The notes: generated from the sequence alone by a model not told the origin. A stretch of DNA of 64,000 nucleotides from Candidatus Altimarinota bacterium (GCA_028713225.1 JAQTOS010000005.1:62001-126000); one strand, 5' to 3'. Positions 23,279-37,128 are shown, numbered from the stretch's first letter. A program made the numbers and translations.

Positions 23279-25693
23279 ATGAGTCAATTAGTTCCGGAGA
23301 GCGATGTAGAAGAGGTTTATGATAAAAATACAGATAGCTGGATTACTAAATGAGGTCCTAAAAAACCAAATATTCAAGTCCATACAGAAATTGAATATTG
23401 AGAAATTACGAAACCTGAAATAAAAAATCCTAATTTTACTAAATTATGGGAATCTAGATTATCTACTTTAAAATCAGTGGAGACACTTTTGGATTTTGAT
23501 TCATCTTTACTAGATTCATTATCAAAAATTTCAAATTCTATTTTTCCTGTTTGAAAATGAGAGAAGAAAAAAATAGTTATTTCTTCTGATTTGTTATCAC
23601 ATATAAGTAAAAATATAGAAGTTGATATTCATAAATATATAAATAATTCAGAATTTAAAGAAAAAGCTTTAGAGGCTTTAAAATTATCATGAAATTATTG
23701 ATTTTTTATAGAGAGAACTGATATTGATGTTTTTACTGATAATGATGATGAATTTAATCAGTCTGAAATTTTCCCAGATTCAGATACTCGAAATATCAAA
23801 TTTAATTTGGTTTTACTTCCGATGAATTTGGATATAAATAAATGAGAAACTACTTATAAAAATGCAGGTATTAGTACTTATTATTTAGAATATATTTGCA
23901 ATAATTTACTTCATTTAGAAATTAAAGAAAAAAGATTTGATTTTGTAAGAGAAGTTTCAAGTAAAATAGATTTATCAAAATTATCAAATGTAGAATTATC
24001 AGAGTATTTTTCTTCAGGGAATTACCTAAATTTTATATTTGAAAAACTTATTAAAGAGATTTTTATCCTTTCTAATTGATATATAGATAAGGAAATTTCA
24101 ATATGAATTGCTTGATATATATTGAGATGAAATTTTGATATGGAATTTACTAATTTAAAAGATTTTTTTAATATTATCTCAAAAATAGTAAAGATTCCTT
24201 CATGAAATAATGAAATAATAGAAATAGATTTAGAAGATCTTAAAAAAATAATTGAATCAAAAAATATAAGTATACAAAAATATATATTAAACCCATTATT
24301 TAAACAAAAAATTAGAGAAACTTTAAAATTACCAAATAATTATTGACTTACAATTGATGAAGATAAGTCTAGAATTTTAATGATTCCTATTGATGATGGA
24401 GTAAAAAGATATTCTTGAATAGAAAAATCAAATGTAGAATTTATAATTTCAAATATTTTAAAGTTAGATACAAAAGATAAGAGAACATTATTTTTAAACA
24501 ATATCGTTTCATCTATTGATTTATCAAAATTTAGCGAAGAAGATTTAAATGCTAGATTTTCTTCATGAAATTATATAGGTTTTATATTTAATGAGCTTAT
24601 AAAATATATTTTTAATTATGCAAAAGGAAATTTAGATTTAGATATGGCAAAATCAGTAGCAGGAGCTTTATTTAGAGAAGATTTTAATTTTGTTAATTCT
24701 AATATAGCTTCTAATTTCAAGGAATCATTTTCATCTCAATTAGCTTTGAAATTGACAAGAGCTTATAGAATAGATGATGAATTAGGACAAAAATTTAGAA
24801 CTTCAGTTGATTCATTGGAAGATTTATTAAATAAAAATTTATGAGTATTACCAAATGATATAGAAGTTAATAATTTTCGTAAAAGTTTTTCAAATGATAT
24901 ATTTACAAATTTTTCAGAAAATATAAAAAATTCCTTTAAACTTGTATGAATAACTAATATTGATGAAAATATTATTAGATGATTATTTATATATGTAGTT
25001 CATAATTGAGATATAAAAAATCCTATGAAAAATTTTGTAGATTTAATTTTTTCTAAAATTCATACAAAACATAAAGAACTATCAAAATTATTTGCGTTTT
25101 TTAATTCTCAAGTAGTTCGAATATGAAATGAAAGATATAATTATGCAAATCTTGAATTTAGAGATATAGAATTTAACGATTGAGAATATAGTGTAGAAAA
25201 AATTTTCAATATAATAAGAGAAAAATTAGATAGGTATCATGATTTATGACCTAAAATAGCATCTGTATGAAGAGATTATAACGAACTAAATCGTTTCTTG
25301 GAATTAACAAATAAAAGCATAGATAAAACTAAAGAATATATATCAGAGCAAGAGAAGTCTTTGCTAGACTTAAATTCTTGATTAGAAGTTCTTAGAAAAA
25401 ATATTCCGACTTGAGTAATTGCAATTTTGAAAAAGAAAAAACATTTAGGAGAAATTTCTAAATTAGAACAAGCTAAAATAGAATTAGAAAATTCATTATC
25501 AAAAAAAAATAATAATTTAACTAAATTCATTGATGAGAAACAGTTATATTTATCTAGAATTTCAGCAGATACTTCAAGAGCTGAAGTAATGCAATTAGAA
25601 CAAGAAAAAAAGCTTTTGGAAGAGCAAATAGAAAGAATAAAAGAGGATTTCTCAAATAATCTATTTTACTGACTTAGACAAGACAAAAAATAA
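23279..25693 (+). CDS. Unrecognised 804-residue protein with internal duplication and C-terminal coiled coil
   Basis: 804 residues, no signal peptide or membrane segment, acidic N-terminus. Two stretches are clearly related: IDLSKLSNVELSEYFSSGNY before LNFIFEKLIKEI, and IDLSKFSEEDLNARFSSGNY before IGFIFNELIKYI, about 200 residues apart. The last 150 residues are a coiled coil (from about 670 on, rich in Glu, Lys, Leu, Gln). No enzyme motif is seen. It sits alone between ligA and the peptidase gene. A structural or scaffold role is an inference. Many UGA-Gly codons mark it as native. Confidence 0.75.
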
Positions 25694-25718
25694 GCATTCG
25701 AAAGATGCTTATTTTTTT
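25686..25718 (+). terminator. Terminator after the coiled-coil gene
   Basis: AAATAAGCAT pairs with ATGCTTATTT around the loop TCGAAAG, followed by a T run. The 5' arm overlaps the TAA stop at 25691-25693. Confidence 0.8.
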
Positions 25719-25831
25719 GTTTTAAATTACGAGTAAATCAATATAAAAGTCAAGAAGTTTTTTTGCATGAAGAGAATTAATATGATATTCTTTTATAGAG
25801 ATTTAGAAAATAATTAAAACAAAAACAAAAT

Positions 25832-28057
25832 ATGAAGAAAATAATAGCATTACTTATTCTAATTAGTTTAAATTGAAATTTTGCACTTGCTTTAGCTGAT
25901 GATACTTCTACTTGAAGTTCTTTTGTTGCAGAACAATCAAATCCAGATTTGATTGATAATACAGATATTTCAGTTCCTATAAATGAAGATACTTCTACTA
26001 GTTCTGATGATTCTAGTGAAACTCCTGTAGTTCAAACAAAAACATTAAATGAAAAAATTATTGATGCAATTAAAAATAAAACTCCTGTAAAAGAAGTAAA
26101 ATCTACTCCTATTAAAGCAGTAGTAAAAAAAACAAGTTCTAATTGAAAAATTTTAGATAATTTTAAAAATAGAGAAAAATCATTACTTTTTAGTAATGAA
26201 GTTATATTTTCAGGTTCTAGTCTAGATTTACTTAATACTTGAAAAAAAATGGATATTTTTTCAAGAATAAAAGAGAAAATAGCAGAGAATAGATCACAAG
26301 CAGAAACTGAAAATGAAGTTTTAACTAAAAGAATAGAGTCTTTATCTTGAGCTATATTTGATATAGATAGTGATATATCTGATACTGAAGATACTATTAG
26401 AAAAACAACTATTGATATTATAACTACTACAAATGATATATCTGATACAGAAACTGAAATAGAAAATATTAGACAGAAAGTTGAAGCAAATAAAAAAATT
26501 ATTTTAGAATATTTAGTACATCTTTATAAAACAGGTAATTTAGTTTATGATGAAGGGAAATTGGATTCAATAAGAACTATTTTATTATCTTGAGATGGCG
26601 ATTTATGAGATGTATTATCAGATTATTATTTTAAAAGTGTTATAGAAGTTACTGGACAAGAACTTATTGCAAAACATAGAAGTCTTATAAAAGATTTATT
26701 TCTAAAAAAGAAAGATTTAGAAAACAAAAAAGAAAGTTTAGCGGCACTTAGAAATGAACAATTAGTGCAAAAAACAACACTTTTACAAAAAAAAGCTTTG
26801 AGACAAAAAATTCTTGATATTACTCAAGGAAATAGTGATAAATATGTAGAATATATAAAAGAAAAGTTAGAGGCAGAAAAATCAGTTTCTTTGAAAATTT
26901 TACAACAAAAAATAACTTATAAAAATATAAAAGAAGATTTTTTGAAAGACAATAAATGTCCACGAGTTGATTTAGAAACTGGTGATATAACTTGAGATGT
27001 AAGTGATAGATGTAGAGAATTATCTATAGTTATCAAAAATGAAGCAGCTCTTGGAACTTTGGAAAAAGACAAATCAGGAAATTCATTTTCTTGGCCTATT
27101 GCTCCAACAAAATGAATTAGTGCATTTTTTCATGACCCAGAATATTTCAAAGCTCTTTGAAGTGAACATGAAGCTATCGATATAAGAGCTCCACAAGGAA
27201 CTGATATAGTTGCTCCAGCTGATTGATATGTAGTTTATATTAATCCACCTGTTGATGGAGGATACGCTTATGTTGCACTTAAACATGCTGATTGATTTCT
27301 TACAGTTTACTGACATATTAGTGAAACAGATGTTAAAAAATATGATTTTATAAAAGCTTGAGAAGTATTTGCAAAAAGTGGATGATCTAAATGAACTAAC
27401 TGAGCAGGTCCTATGACTTCAGGTCCACATTTGCATTTTGAAATGATAAAAGATAAAGATTTCGTAGATCCACTTAATTATTTAGATTTAACTAAACTTG
27501 GACTTTGAAAATTACCAGATTCAAAATATATTTATAAATATGCTCGAGATTTCAAAGCTACTTATGGTTATAATTTATCTAATGTAGATTCATATAGTAA
27601 AAATACTTTTGTTCTTAATTGAAATAGCGAAGTAGATAGACAAAAAGATTTACTTTCTAAATATGCTTCGCCTATATTTTCAGATTGGAATATTTGGGTT
27701 GAAGAATCGCTTGATGCTAATCTAGATCCTAGTTTCGTAATGTGTATAGGTTTAGCTGAAACTGGTCTTGGTAGACATTTAAAATCTGGTTATAATGTAT
27801 GAAATGTATGAAATACTGATTCATGAGATGTTAGAATTTTTGGTTGAGCTAGAGCTTGAATAGATTGGATGACTAGAACTTTGAATAATAAATATTTAGG
27901 TAAATATAATGCTGTATCAATGCTTAGTAGATATGGAAATAATTCTGGCCCAATATATGCTTCTAGCCCAATAAATTGGCATAATAATATTATTAGATGT
28001 ATGTCAGCATTAAAAGGAAAATCTATTCCAGATGATTATAATTTTAGACTTAGATAA
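25832..28057 (+). CDS. Secreted M23 peptidoglycan endopeptidase with EnvC-like coiled coil and extra C-terminal domain
   Basis: 741 residues. A signal peptide is followed by a Ser/Thr-rich linker, a long coiled coil (about 130-390) as in EnvC-type activators, and an M23/LytM domain: His446 and Asp450 in EHEAIDIRAP, HADGFLTVYGH, and GPHLHFE (His533, His535), the full zinc set, so it is probably active on peptide crosslinks. A further domain of about 150 residues (VMCIGLAETGLG, YNVGNVGNTDSGD, GIDWMTRTL) resembles lysozyme-like muramidases in spacing. The next genes are an MscS channel (15 bp) and a pilin-like protein. Wall remodelling for surface appendages is my inference. Confidence 0.88.
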
Positions 28058-28072
28058 TTAATAATTTAATAT

Positions 28073-28996
28073 ATGAAAAAAATAATTTATATACTTCTAG
28101 CTTTTCTTAGTTTTGTAAATACAGTTTGAGCTGTTGATACAAGCTCTGCTGGACAAATGGCTTGAGACACAGGAAGTGCAGCAGGTTCTAATGCTTCAAC
28201 TATAATTTTCAGTTTTTTGAATAGAGATTTCTTACTTTGACTTATTTCAGCTATAGTTGCAATTATAGCAACTTTCTTTCTACAAAAATATATAGAAAAG
28301 AAATTAGAACAATACTTGATAGAAAAATCAGGAACTTGAGAGGGGAAAGCAGAACTTTATGCTATTATTATAAGAACTACAAATATTTCTGTTTGGGCAA
28401 TATGAATAATAACAGCTCTTAGTTTTATGTGAGTGGATTTAGCTATTTTTATGTGATGAATTGGTCTTTGAGTATGATTTGCTTTGCAAACATTTCTTAG
28501 CAATTTCTTATCTTGAATAATAATGGTTTTAAGTGGTTCATATAAAAATTGAGATACTATAGAAATTGCATGAAAAGTTTGAAAAATAAAAAAAATAGAT
28601 ACTTTTTCTACGACAGTTGAACAATTTGATTGAATAAGATTTTTTGTTCCAAATGTAGATTTCTTGAAAAATATGGTTGAGAATTATAATGCAAATGATA
28701 GAAGAAGAACAGAAATAGAAATAGGTTTAGAATATGGTTCTGATATAGTAAAAGCAAAAACAATATTACTAAAGATAGTAGATAATTTTCCAAATATATT
28801 AAAAGAACCAGCTCCGAAAATAATAGTAAATGAATTTTGAGATAATTCTATAAATGTAAAATTATGGTATTGGACCCTTATTACTGATAAAACATATTTC
28901 TCAACTAGATCTAATGTTATGGAAACTATAAACCTAGCATTTAAACAGAATGATATTAGTATCCCTTTTCCACAAATTGTTCTTAATCAAAGATAA
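28073..28996 (+). CDS. MscS-family mechanosensitive channel
   Basis: 307 residues, close to MscS. There is an N-terminal signal-like segment, then three transmembrane helices; the pore helix with closely packed Gly/Ala lies in GGIGLGVGFALQTFLSNFLSG, where most glycines are UGA. The cytoplasmic beta domain follows (YKNGDTIEIAGKVGKIKKID, TTVEQFDGIRFFVPN). The channel opens on membrane tension to release solutes. It lies 15 bp after the M23 peptidase stop, so the two are probably co-transcribed. Confidence 0.92.
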
Positions 28997-29082
28997 TTTC
29001 TAAAAAAAGTTAAATAAATTTGCATTTAATAGTCAAATTAATTATAATCATAAGTGTTTTATTTTATTAAACAATAATTTTT

Positions 29083-29445
29083 ATGACAAATAACATAAAA
29101 AAATCTTTATTCGCTGCTGCTTGAGTAGTTTTAGTTGCTCAAAATGAATTAACAAATGCTGCAATTAATTTTGGTGGAAACGCTGGAGTTAGTCAAAATT
29201 TACAATGATCTAATCAATCTGCAGATCAATCAATCCAAACTCTTATTGGTAATGCTATGAATTTCTTATATATATTAGCTGTAGTTTATGGTATTTGGGG
29301 AGGTTTCCAAATATTAACAGCTGCTGGAGCTGATGATAAAGTTAAAAAAGGTAAAACTATACTTACTCAAGCTTTAATTGGTCTTGTTGTAATATGGTTA
29401 GCAAGTTCAGTTGTTCAATGGCTTGTTTGAGGAATACTTAAATAA
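29083..29445 (+). CDS. VirB2/TrbC-like pilin protein
   Basis: 120 residues: signal-like N-terminus ending near NAAINFGGNAG, a hydrophobic segment (FLYILAVVYGIWGGFQIL), a short polar loop with ADDKVKKGK and a second hydrophobic segment (ALIGLVVIWLASSVVQWLVGG). This two-helix hairpin with a small basic loop is the layout of VirB2/TrbC pilins of type IV secretion, common in Patescibacteria without a full secretion operon. No VirB4 or VirB6 gene is in the window. It follows the mscS gene by 86 bp and may be highly expressed, as most of its glycines are GGN. Confidence 0.7.
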
Positions 29446-29451
29446 TCAATT

Positions 29452-29502
29452 AAAAGACAAATAAAAAAATTGGGATTATCCCAATTTTTTTATTTGTCTT
29501 TT
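29452..29502. terminator. Bidirectional terminator, 24-bp perfect stem
   Basis: Arms 29452-29475 and 29479-29502 with loop TTA; T runs occur on both strands. It ends the pilin-like gene and the small reverse membrane gene that converge here. Confidence 0.85.
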
Positions 29503-29724
29503 TTAGTAATCATAATTGTCATCTTCATCTTTTTTCTTCATAATCATTCAAGCAAGTCCAAATCCGATTCAAACTCAAGTTAAAATTGATAGGAAAGTAA
29601 GAAATCAAGTATAAGCTTCAAGTAATATGAAATATCACAAACTAACATCTCACATAGCTAAATTTTCTATTACAACGATAAGTCCAATAACAAGAGAAAT
29701 TCCAAAAAGTAGTTTATAAAACAT
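29503..29724 (-). CDS. Small two-helix membrane protein
   Basis: 73 residues: helix 1 at about 4-22 (LLFGISLVIGLIVVIENLA), helix 2 at about 38-60 (FLTFLSILTGVGIGFGLAG), then the charged tail MKKKDEDDNYDY. Seven of ten glycines are UGA, so it is a native gene. The layout recalls LapA-type small membrane proteins, but I see no specific motif. It converges on the pilin-like gene and shares its terminator. Confidence 0.65.
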
Positions 29725-29793
29725 GATTTTTAATAATTTTAAGATTTAAATTTTTTTCTTATTTTAAGAATTATATATTTTTTTTCAAATATA

Positions 29794-29821
29794 TTGTAAA
29801 AAAAGCCACTTTTATTATAAT
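29794..29821 (+). promoter_or_regulatory. Probable promoter of leuS
   Basis: TTGTAA, 16 bp, TATAAT at 29816-29821, about 30 bp before the leuS ATG. This is a near-consensus housekeeping promoter in the 126-bp gap. Confidence 0.55.
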
Positions 29822-29850
29822 AGGGCTCAAATTCTTTAGTTTTTAAATTG

Positions 29851-32589
<2,739 letters not shown>

Positions 32590-32592
32590 TAG

Positions 32593-32621
32593 AAAAATCC
32601 TCGCATAATGCGAGGATTTTT
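32593..32621 (+). terminator. Terminator of leuS
   Basis: AAAAATCCTCGCA, loop TAA, TGCGAGGATTTTT: a perfect 13-bp stem 3 bp after the leuS stop. Confidence 0.9.
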
Positions 32622-32622
32622 C

Positions 32623-32651
32623 GTAGAGATGTTTTTAAAAAACATCTCTAC
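32623..32651. repeat. GTAGAGATG...CATCTCTAC palindrome
   Basis: A 14-bp inverted repeat with GTA/TAC ends, directly after the leuS terminator. Its ends match the other GTA...TAC palindromes, but the centre is A/T instead of G/C. Confidence 0.55.
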
Positions 32652-32660
32652 TTTTAAAAA

Positions 32661-32703
32661 GTCCCCCTTTGTTAAGGGGGATGTCCAATAGGACAGGGGG
32701 ATT
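32661..32703. repeat. CCCCCTTT...AAGGGGG repeat element
   Basis: CCCCCTTTGTTAAGGGGG forms a hairpin, followed by ATGTCC-AATA-GGACAGGGGGATT with a second small hairpin (GTCC/GGAC). This composite C/G-rich element contrasts sharply with the AT-rich genome and resembles dispersed intergenic repeats known from other bacteria. Confidence 0.6.
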
Positions 32704-32704
32704 A

Positions 32705-33010
32705 TTATTTTTTAGCTAATTCTTCTTTTAAGTGATCAAATAAGTGATTTACTAAATCATCTAATTTTTTGTAATCTTCTCTTGAAAAAGGATGAAGTAC
32801 TCAATCTATTTTTACAAGTAATTTACCATCAAATAATCATTTTTTATTAGTTTTTAAGAAAATTTCAAATGTACTTTCTGCATCTTCTTTAGAATCAAAT
32901 TTTGCTAAATAATGATCCAATTTATTTTCTAGATTTTCGCTTATTAGTCTATCTACAACTTCTTCCGAAATCCCTTCTCAATTTAAGTGTTTTAATACTT
33001 TTGTTGTCAT
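32705..33010 (-). CDS. Hypothetical protein (101 residues)
   Basis: Soluble, helical and highly charged: MTTKVLKHLNGEGISEE, then LDHYLAKFDSKEDAE, a central KKGLFDGKLLVKIDGVLHPF and a Lys/Glu-rich helical end. Three of five glycines are UGA. It is divergent from gatB across 142 bp. It does not match GatC by eye, although its size and position would tempt that call. The function is unknown. Confidence 0.65.
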
Positions 33011-33152
33011 AATCTCATAAAATTAAAGTATAAATTATTGCTCTTTCGGGCAACTATCATTCTAGACTAATTTTATTAAATAACAAGATTTTTTTGAATT
33101 TTTTTCATTTATTCCTATAATGAGCTTAAATTTACACTTAAAAGAAAAAAAT

Positions 33153-34592
33153 ATGACTTGAAAATATGAACTTGTAATCTGACTTGAAATACATGTAAGA
33201 GTAAAATCTCAAACTAAAATGTTTTGTTCTTGTAAAAATGCTGTTGAACTAGCGGAAGAACCAAATATAAATGTGTGCCCAGTTTGTATGTGATTTCCTT
33301 GAATGCTTCCAAAACTAAATGCTGAAGTTGTTAGACTTGGTGTTATTGCTGGACAAGCTATGAAATGTGAAGTAAACAAAATTTCTAGATTTGATAGAAA
33401 ATCTTATTTCTATCCAGATTTGCCAAATTCTTTTCAAACTACTCAATTATATGAAACTATTGTTGGACAATGAGATGTTAGAGTCTTAGTAAACTGAGAA
33501 TTAAAACATTTCAAAATTCATCATATGCACTTAGAAAATGATGCTGGTAAATTAACTCATGTATGAGGAAAAACACTTTGCGATTATAACAGAGCTGGAA
33601 GTCCTCTTATGGAAATTGTTACTGAACCTGATTTTAGATCTAAAGATGATGTTGTTGAATTTTTGAAAGAACTTCAAAAAATGATGAGATTTGCAAATGT
33701 GTCAGATGCTGATATGGAAAAAGGTCAATTAAGATGTGATGTAAATATTTCTCTTAGAAAATTTGGAGAAAATATCCTAAACAATAGAGTAGAATTAAAA
33801 AATATAAACTCTTTTTCTTCTATTGGTAGAGCCATAGATACAGAATTTTCAAGACAAGCAAAACTATATGAAAAATGAGAATATGTAGACCAAGAAACAA
33901 GAGGTTGGGATGATGATAAAGGAGTGTCAAATGTACAAAGATCAAAAGAAAATGCTATGGATTACAGATATTTTCCAGAACCAGATTTATTGCCAATTGT
34001 TCTGACGGATGAATTTATAGCAGATTGTGCTTCAAAAGTAGGAGAATTACCAATTGATAGAAGAATTACATATTTGAATGATTATAAATTTAAAGAAGAT
34101 GATGCTAGAATCTTGTCAGCAGACAGAGATATTTCAGATTATTTTGATAGCTTAGTTGCTCTTACAAAAGATGCAAATAAATCAAATTCTTATATCACTT
34201 CAGTGCTTCTTGCTATGATGAAAGAAGACGCGGAAGTAAATACTTTTGCATCACTTAGATTTGAAATTTCTGAACTTGCTGAAGTTATTGCTTTAGTAAA
34301 TAAAGACGAATTATCTTCAACAAATGCAAAATTAGTTATAGAAGAATTATTTGTAAATGGTGGAAAAACTAGTGCAATAGTTGATGCTAAATGACTTAGA
34401 CAAACAAACGATTTATGAGCTTTAGAAGCTGTTGTAGATAAAGTTATAGAATCAAATCCTACACAAGTTGCCGATTACAAATGAGGAAATGAAAGAATTT
34501 TTGGTTTTCTTGTAGGACAATGTATGAAAGCTTCAGCTTGAGCTTGAAATCCTAAGATTTTTAATGATATTTTAAAGAATAAATTGGGTTAA
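33153..34592 (+). CDS. gatB: GatB, Asp-tRNA(Asn)/Glu-tRNA(Gln) amidotransferase subunit B
   Basis: 479 residues, normal length. With GatA and GatC it converts misacylated Glu-tRNA(Gln) or Asp-tRNA(Asn). Family motifs: [95 protein letters not shown] and the C-terminal YqeY-like region. The zinc cysteines are in CSCKNAV and CPVC. GatA and GatC are not in the window. hrcA starts 4 bp after the stop, so the two genes form an operon. Confidence 0.96.
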
Positions 34593-34596
34593 GTCT

Positions 34597-35292
34597 ATGG
34601 CACAAATAACAGAGAGAAATATCTCAATACTTAAAATAATAGTTGAAGAATTTTTGCAAACTGGAGAAGTGCTTGGTAGTAAAGCACTTCTTAAAAAGTA
34701 TGATATGTGAGTATCATCTGCTACTATCAGAAATGATATGGCAGTTTTGGAAAAACTTGATTTGGTTTTTCAACCATATAATTCGGCTGGTAGATTGCCA
34801 ACAGCAAAAGGTCTTAGAGCTTTTGTTAATTATTTTATGCAAATTTCTCCTGATTATCTGCTTGCTTCAAAAAATATATGAGTTTGAGAAAATATCAAAA
34901 AATTGGAAGATTTTATTTTTGATGTGGTTTTTAATTTGGCTAATTCTACAAAAGAAATCACTTTTCTTGCAGTTCCAGAAGACGGAATTTTGAAATATTC
35001 TGGACTTGCTTCTTTTCTAGAAAATAATCACAAGGCTCTTTGAAATAGTATTTTTAATATTATCAAAATGCTTGAAAATAAAGATAATTTCATCAAATTT
35101 ATTTCTTCACTTGATTTAAATAGAGAAGTTAATGTTTTTATCTGAGAAGAAAATATTATTGCTTACTTAAAAGATTATACGATTATTATAAGACCTTTGA
35201 TAATTGATTGAAAAAAGGCTTATATTTGAATTATTTGAGCTTTGAAAATGAATTATAGTTTCAATATAAGTGCAATAAAAGGGATAATATAA
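34597..35292 (+). CDS. hrcA: HrcA-like heat-shock transcriptional repressor, short form
   Basis: 231 residues against about 340 for typical HrcA. The N-terminal winged helix is clear ([58 protein letters not shown]), and the C-terminus keeps the HrcA ending with VFIGEEN and [20 protein letters not shown]. The middle GAF-like domain is shortened. HrcA binds CIRCE operators before groESL and dnaK. No CIRCE copy was found near this gene. It follows gatB by 4 bp. Confidence 0.88.
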
Positions 35293-35309
35293 AAAATGTA
35301 TATAAAAAG

Positions 35310-35337
35310 GTAAGGAACGCAGGCCTGCGTTCCTTAC
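35310..35337. repeat. GC-rich palindromic element (type copy)
   Basis: GTAAGGAACGCAGG plus its perfect reverse complement, 18 bp after the hrcA stop. Same length and design as the copy within leuS. Confidence 0.75.
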
Positions 35338-35360
35338 AAGGATTTTGTATAAATAATTTT

Positions 35361-35385
35361 GTAGGGAACGATTGCATCGTTCCAA
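35361..35385. repeat. Second, partly decayed palindromic element
   Basis: GTAGGGAACGAT-TGC-ATCGTTCC lies 23 bp after the previous element. The outer GTAG arm has lost its partner. Confidence 0.6.
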
Positions 35386-35421
35386 TAAAACCTGTTCCAA
35401 TATTTTATATCAATTCCAACA

Positions 35422-35450
35422 AAAAAACGACACAATTTGTGTCGTTTTTT
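35422..35450. terminator. Terminator shared by trx and hrcA
   Basis: AAAAAACGACACAA and its complement form a 29-nt palindrome centred on T35436, with A and T runs on both sides. It lies 14 bp from the thioredoxin stop. Confidence 0.85.
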
Positions 35451-35464
35451 ATATTATTCGTGAA

Positions 35465-35830
35465 TTAAGCAGCTTGTGCTCATGAGAAATCTGCATTATT
35501 TGCAGGAGCTGAGTATTTAGCAGCAATAGCTTCTAAATTAGCTTTTTGTTGAACACCAACTAATTGTTCTACTGGTTTACCATCTTTGAAGATTAGTATA
35601 GTAGGAATACTCATTATTCTAAAACTCATAGCAGTATTTGGGTTTTCATCAACATTTACTTTACATACTTTAACATCTGAATTTGAATCAGCAAAATCAG
35701 CTAAAATAGGTAACATCATTTGACAAGGACCACACCATTCAGCCCAGAAATCAACTATTGCAACTCCTTTAGAGTTTAAAACTTCAGCTTCAAAATTGTT
35801 ATCATTTATTACATTTACATTATTTGCCAT
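35465..35830 (-). CDS. trxA: Thioredoxin
   Basis: 121 residues. Disulfide reductase with the active site DFWAEWCGPCQMMLP (Cys pair about residues 33 and 36) and the cis-Pro in SIPTILIFKDGK. It extends by GAQAA after a UGA codon at 35480-35482 before the true TAA stop. Only this C-terminal glycine is UGA; the others are GGN, which may reflect high expression. Its ATG has no Shine-Dalgarno, in line with native genes. Divergent from nothing close; the tRNA-Lys gene on the same strand ends 78 bp upstream. Confidence 0.95.
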
Positions 35831-35908
35831 AATAATTATAGGTTAATTAAGTAAAAAATATAAGGAGACCTCAAAAAGAATCTCCTTATATTATATTTTA
35901 TTTTTTAA

Positions 35909-35984
35909 TGGTGGGGTTGGCGGGATTCGAACCCGCGACCTTGTCCTTAAAAGGGACCTGCTCTACCAGCTGAGCTACAACCCC
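35909..35984 (-). tRNA. tRNA-Lys (anticodon UUU)
   Basis: 76 nt with CCA encoded. Acceptor stem GGGGTTG/CAACCCC, D-arm GCTCAGCTGGTAGAGC, anticodon loop CTTTTAA with UUU, and T-arm GCGGGTTCGAATCCCGC. Discriminator base A. Its partner modification enzyme gene miaA is divergent nearby, although MiaA acts on tRNAs reading UNN codons, not on tRNA-Lys. Confidence 0.96.
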
Positions 35985-36136
35985 AAAAAAAGTTTTTGTT
36001 TCTTTTTTTAAAGCCAGGGCATTATATAAAAAATATTTGATTATGCAAACTTTTTTTGCAAAAAAATAAATTTATCTTGATTTTAAGTTCAAACTAGATA
36101 AAACTAGATTAATACTAAAATTAAAAGTTAAAAATA

Positions 36137-37093
36137 ATGAATGAGTTATTTAAATATTTAGATGATTTTTTAGCTAAGAAATCAGATAAGAAAAAATTAG
36201 TTGTTATATATGGTCCAACTGCTTCAGGAAAAACTGCGGTTTCTATTGATGTTGCAAAATATTTAAATTCTGAGATTATTTCAACTGATTCAAGACAAAT
36301 TTATAGATTTATGGATGTTTGAACTGGAAAAATTACTCAGGAAGAAACTAAGGGGATAGTTCACCATATGATAGATATTATAAATCCAAATGAGTATTAT
36401 TCTGTTTGAGATTATAACATTGAGGCAAATAAAAATATAAGTGATATTTTTGATTCTTGAAAAATACCAGTTTTAGCTGGATGAACAGGCCTTTATATAG
36501 ATAGTTTGATTTATGATAATTTCACTTCAAAAGCTCCAAGAGATGAAAATCTGAGAAATCAATTAGAAGCCGAAAGACTAGAATTTGGAAATGAATATAT
36601 TTATAAAAAATTACAAGAAATAGACCCAAAATATGCCTCTGAATTACATCCAAATAATTATATGTATGTAATGAGATGAATTGAAGTCAAAATGCTTACA
36701 GGGCTTTCAAAATTGGATTTTGTGACTGAAAAATCTCTAGCATATGATGTATTTTTCATAAATTCTTTTAGCTGAGATAATTGAGATATAGTTTATGACA
36801 CGATTAGACAAATATTTTTTTTAAATAATTTTAAAACTAGAGAAGATTTGTACAAAAATATAGATAAAAGAGTTTCTTGAATGTTTGAAAATGGGTTATT
36901 AGATGAATTTAAATGATTACTTGAAAAATGATATAAAAAAGAAGATTTTTGACTAAATAGTATTGGTTACAGAGAACTTTTTGATTATATAGAATGAAAA
37001 ACAAGTTTAGATGAAACTATTGCACTTGTACAGAAAAATTCTAGAAATTATGCAAAAAGACAATTAACTTGGATGAGAAGATATGAAAAATAA
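36137..37093 (+). CDS. miaA: MiaA, tRNA dimethylallyltransferase
   Basis: 318 residues, normal size. It adds a dimethylallyl group to A37 of tRNAs that read codons beginning with U, the class that in this organism includes UGA read as glycine. P-loop [15 protein letters not shown] near residues 24-38; [19 protein letters not shown] (substrate Asp and DSRQIY signature); [42 protein letters not shown] at the C-terminus. Several of these glycines are UGA. Confidence 0.95.
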
Positions 37094-37128
37094 AAAAAAA
37101 TCCCTGGGCTTGCACCAGGGTGTTTTTA
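37092..37128. terminator. Bidirectional terminator between miaA and the convergent gene
   Basis: CCCTGG-GCTTGCA-CCAGGG with an A9 run on the left and a T5 run on the right, so it can act on both strands. It touches the stop codons of both genes. Confidence 0.8.

Noticed and set aside
32705-33010. GatC next to gatB
   Set aside because: Size fits, but the conserved GatC pattern is not visible and the gene is divergent.
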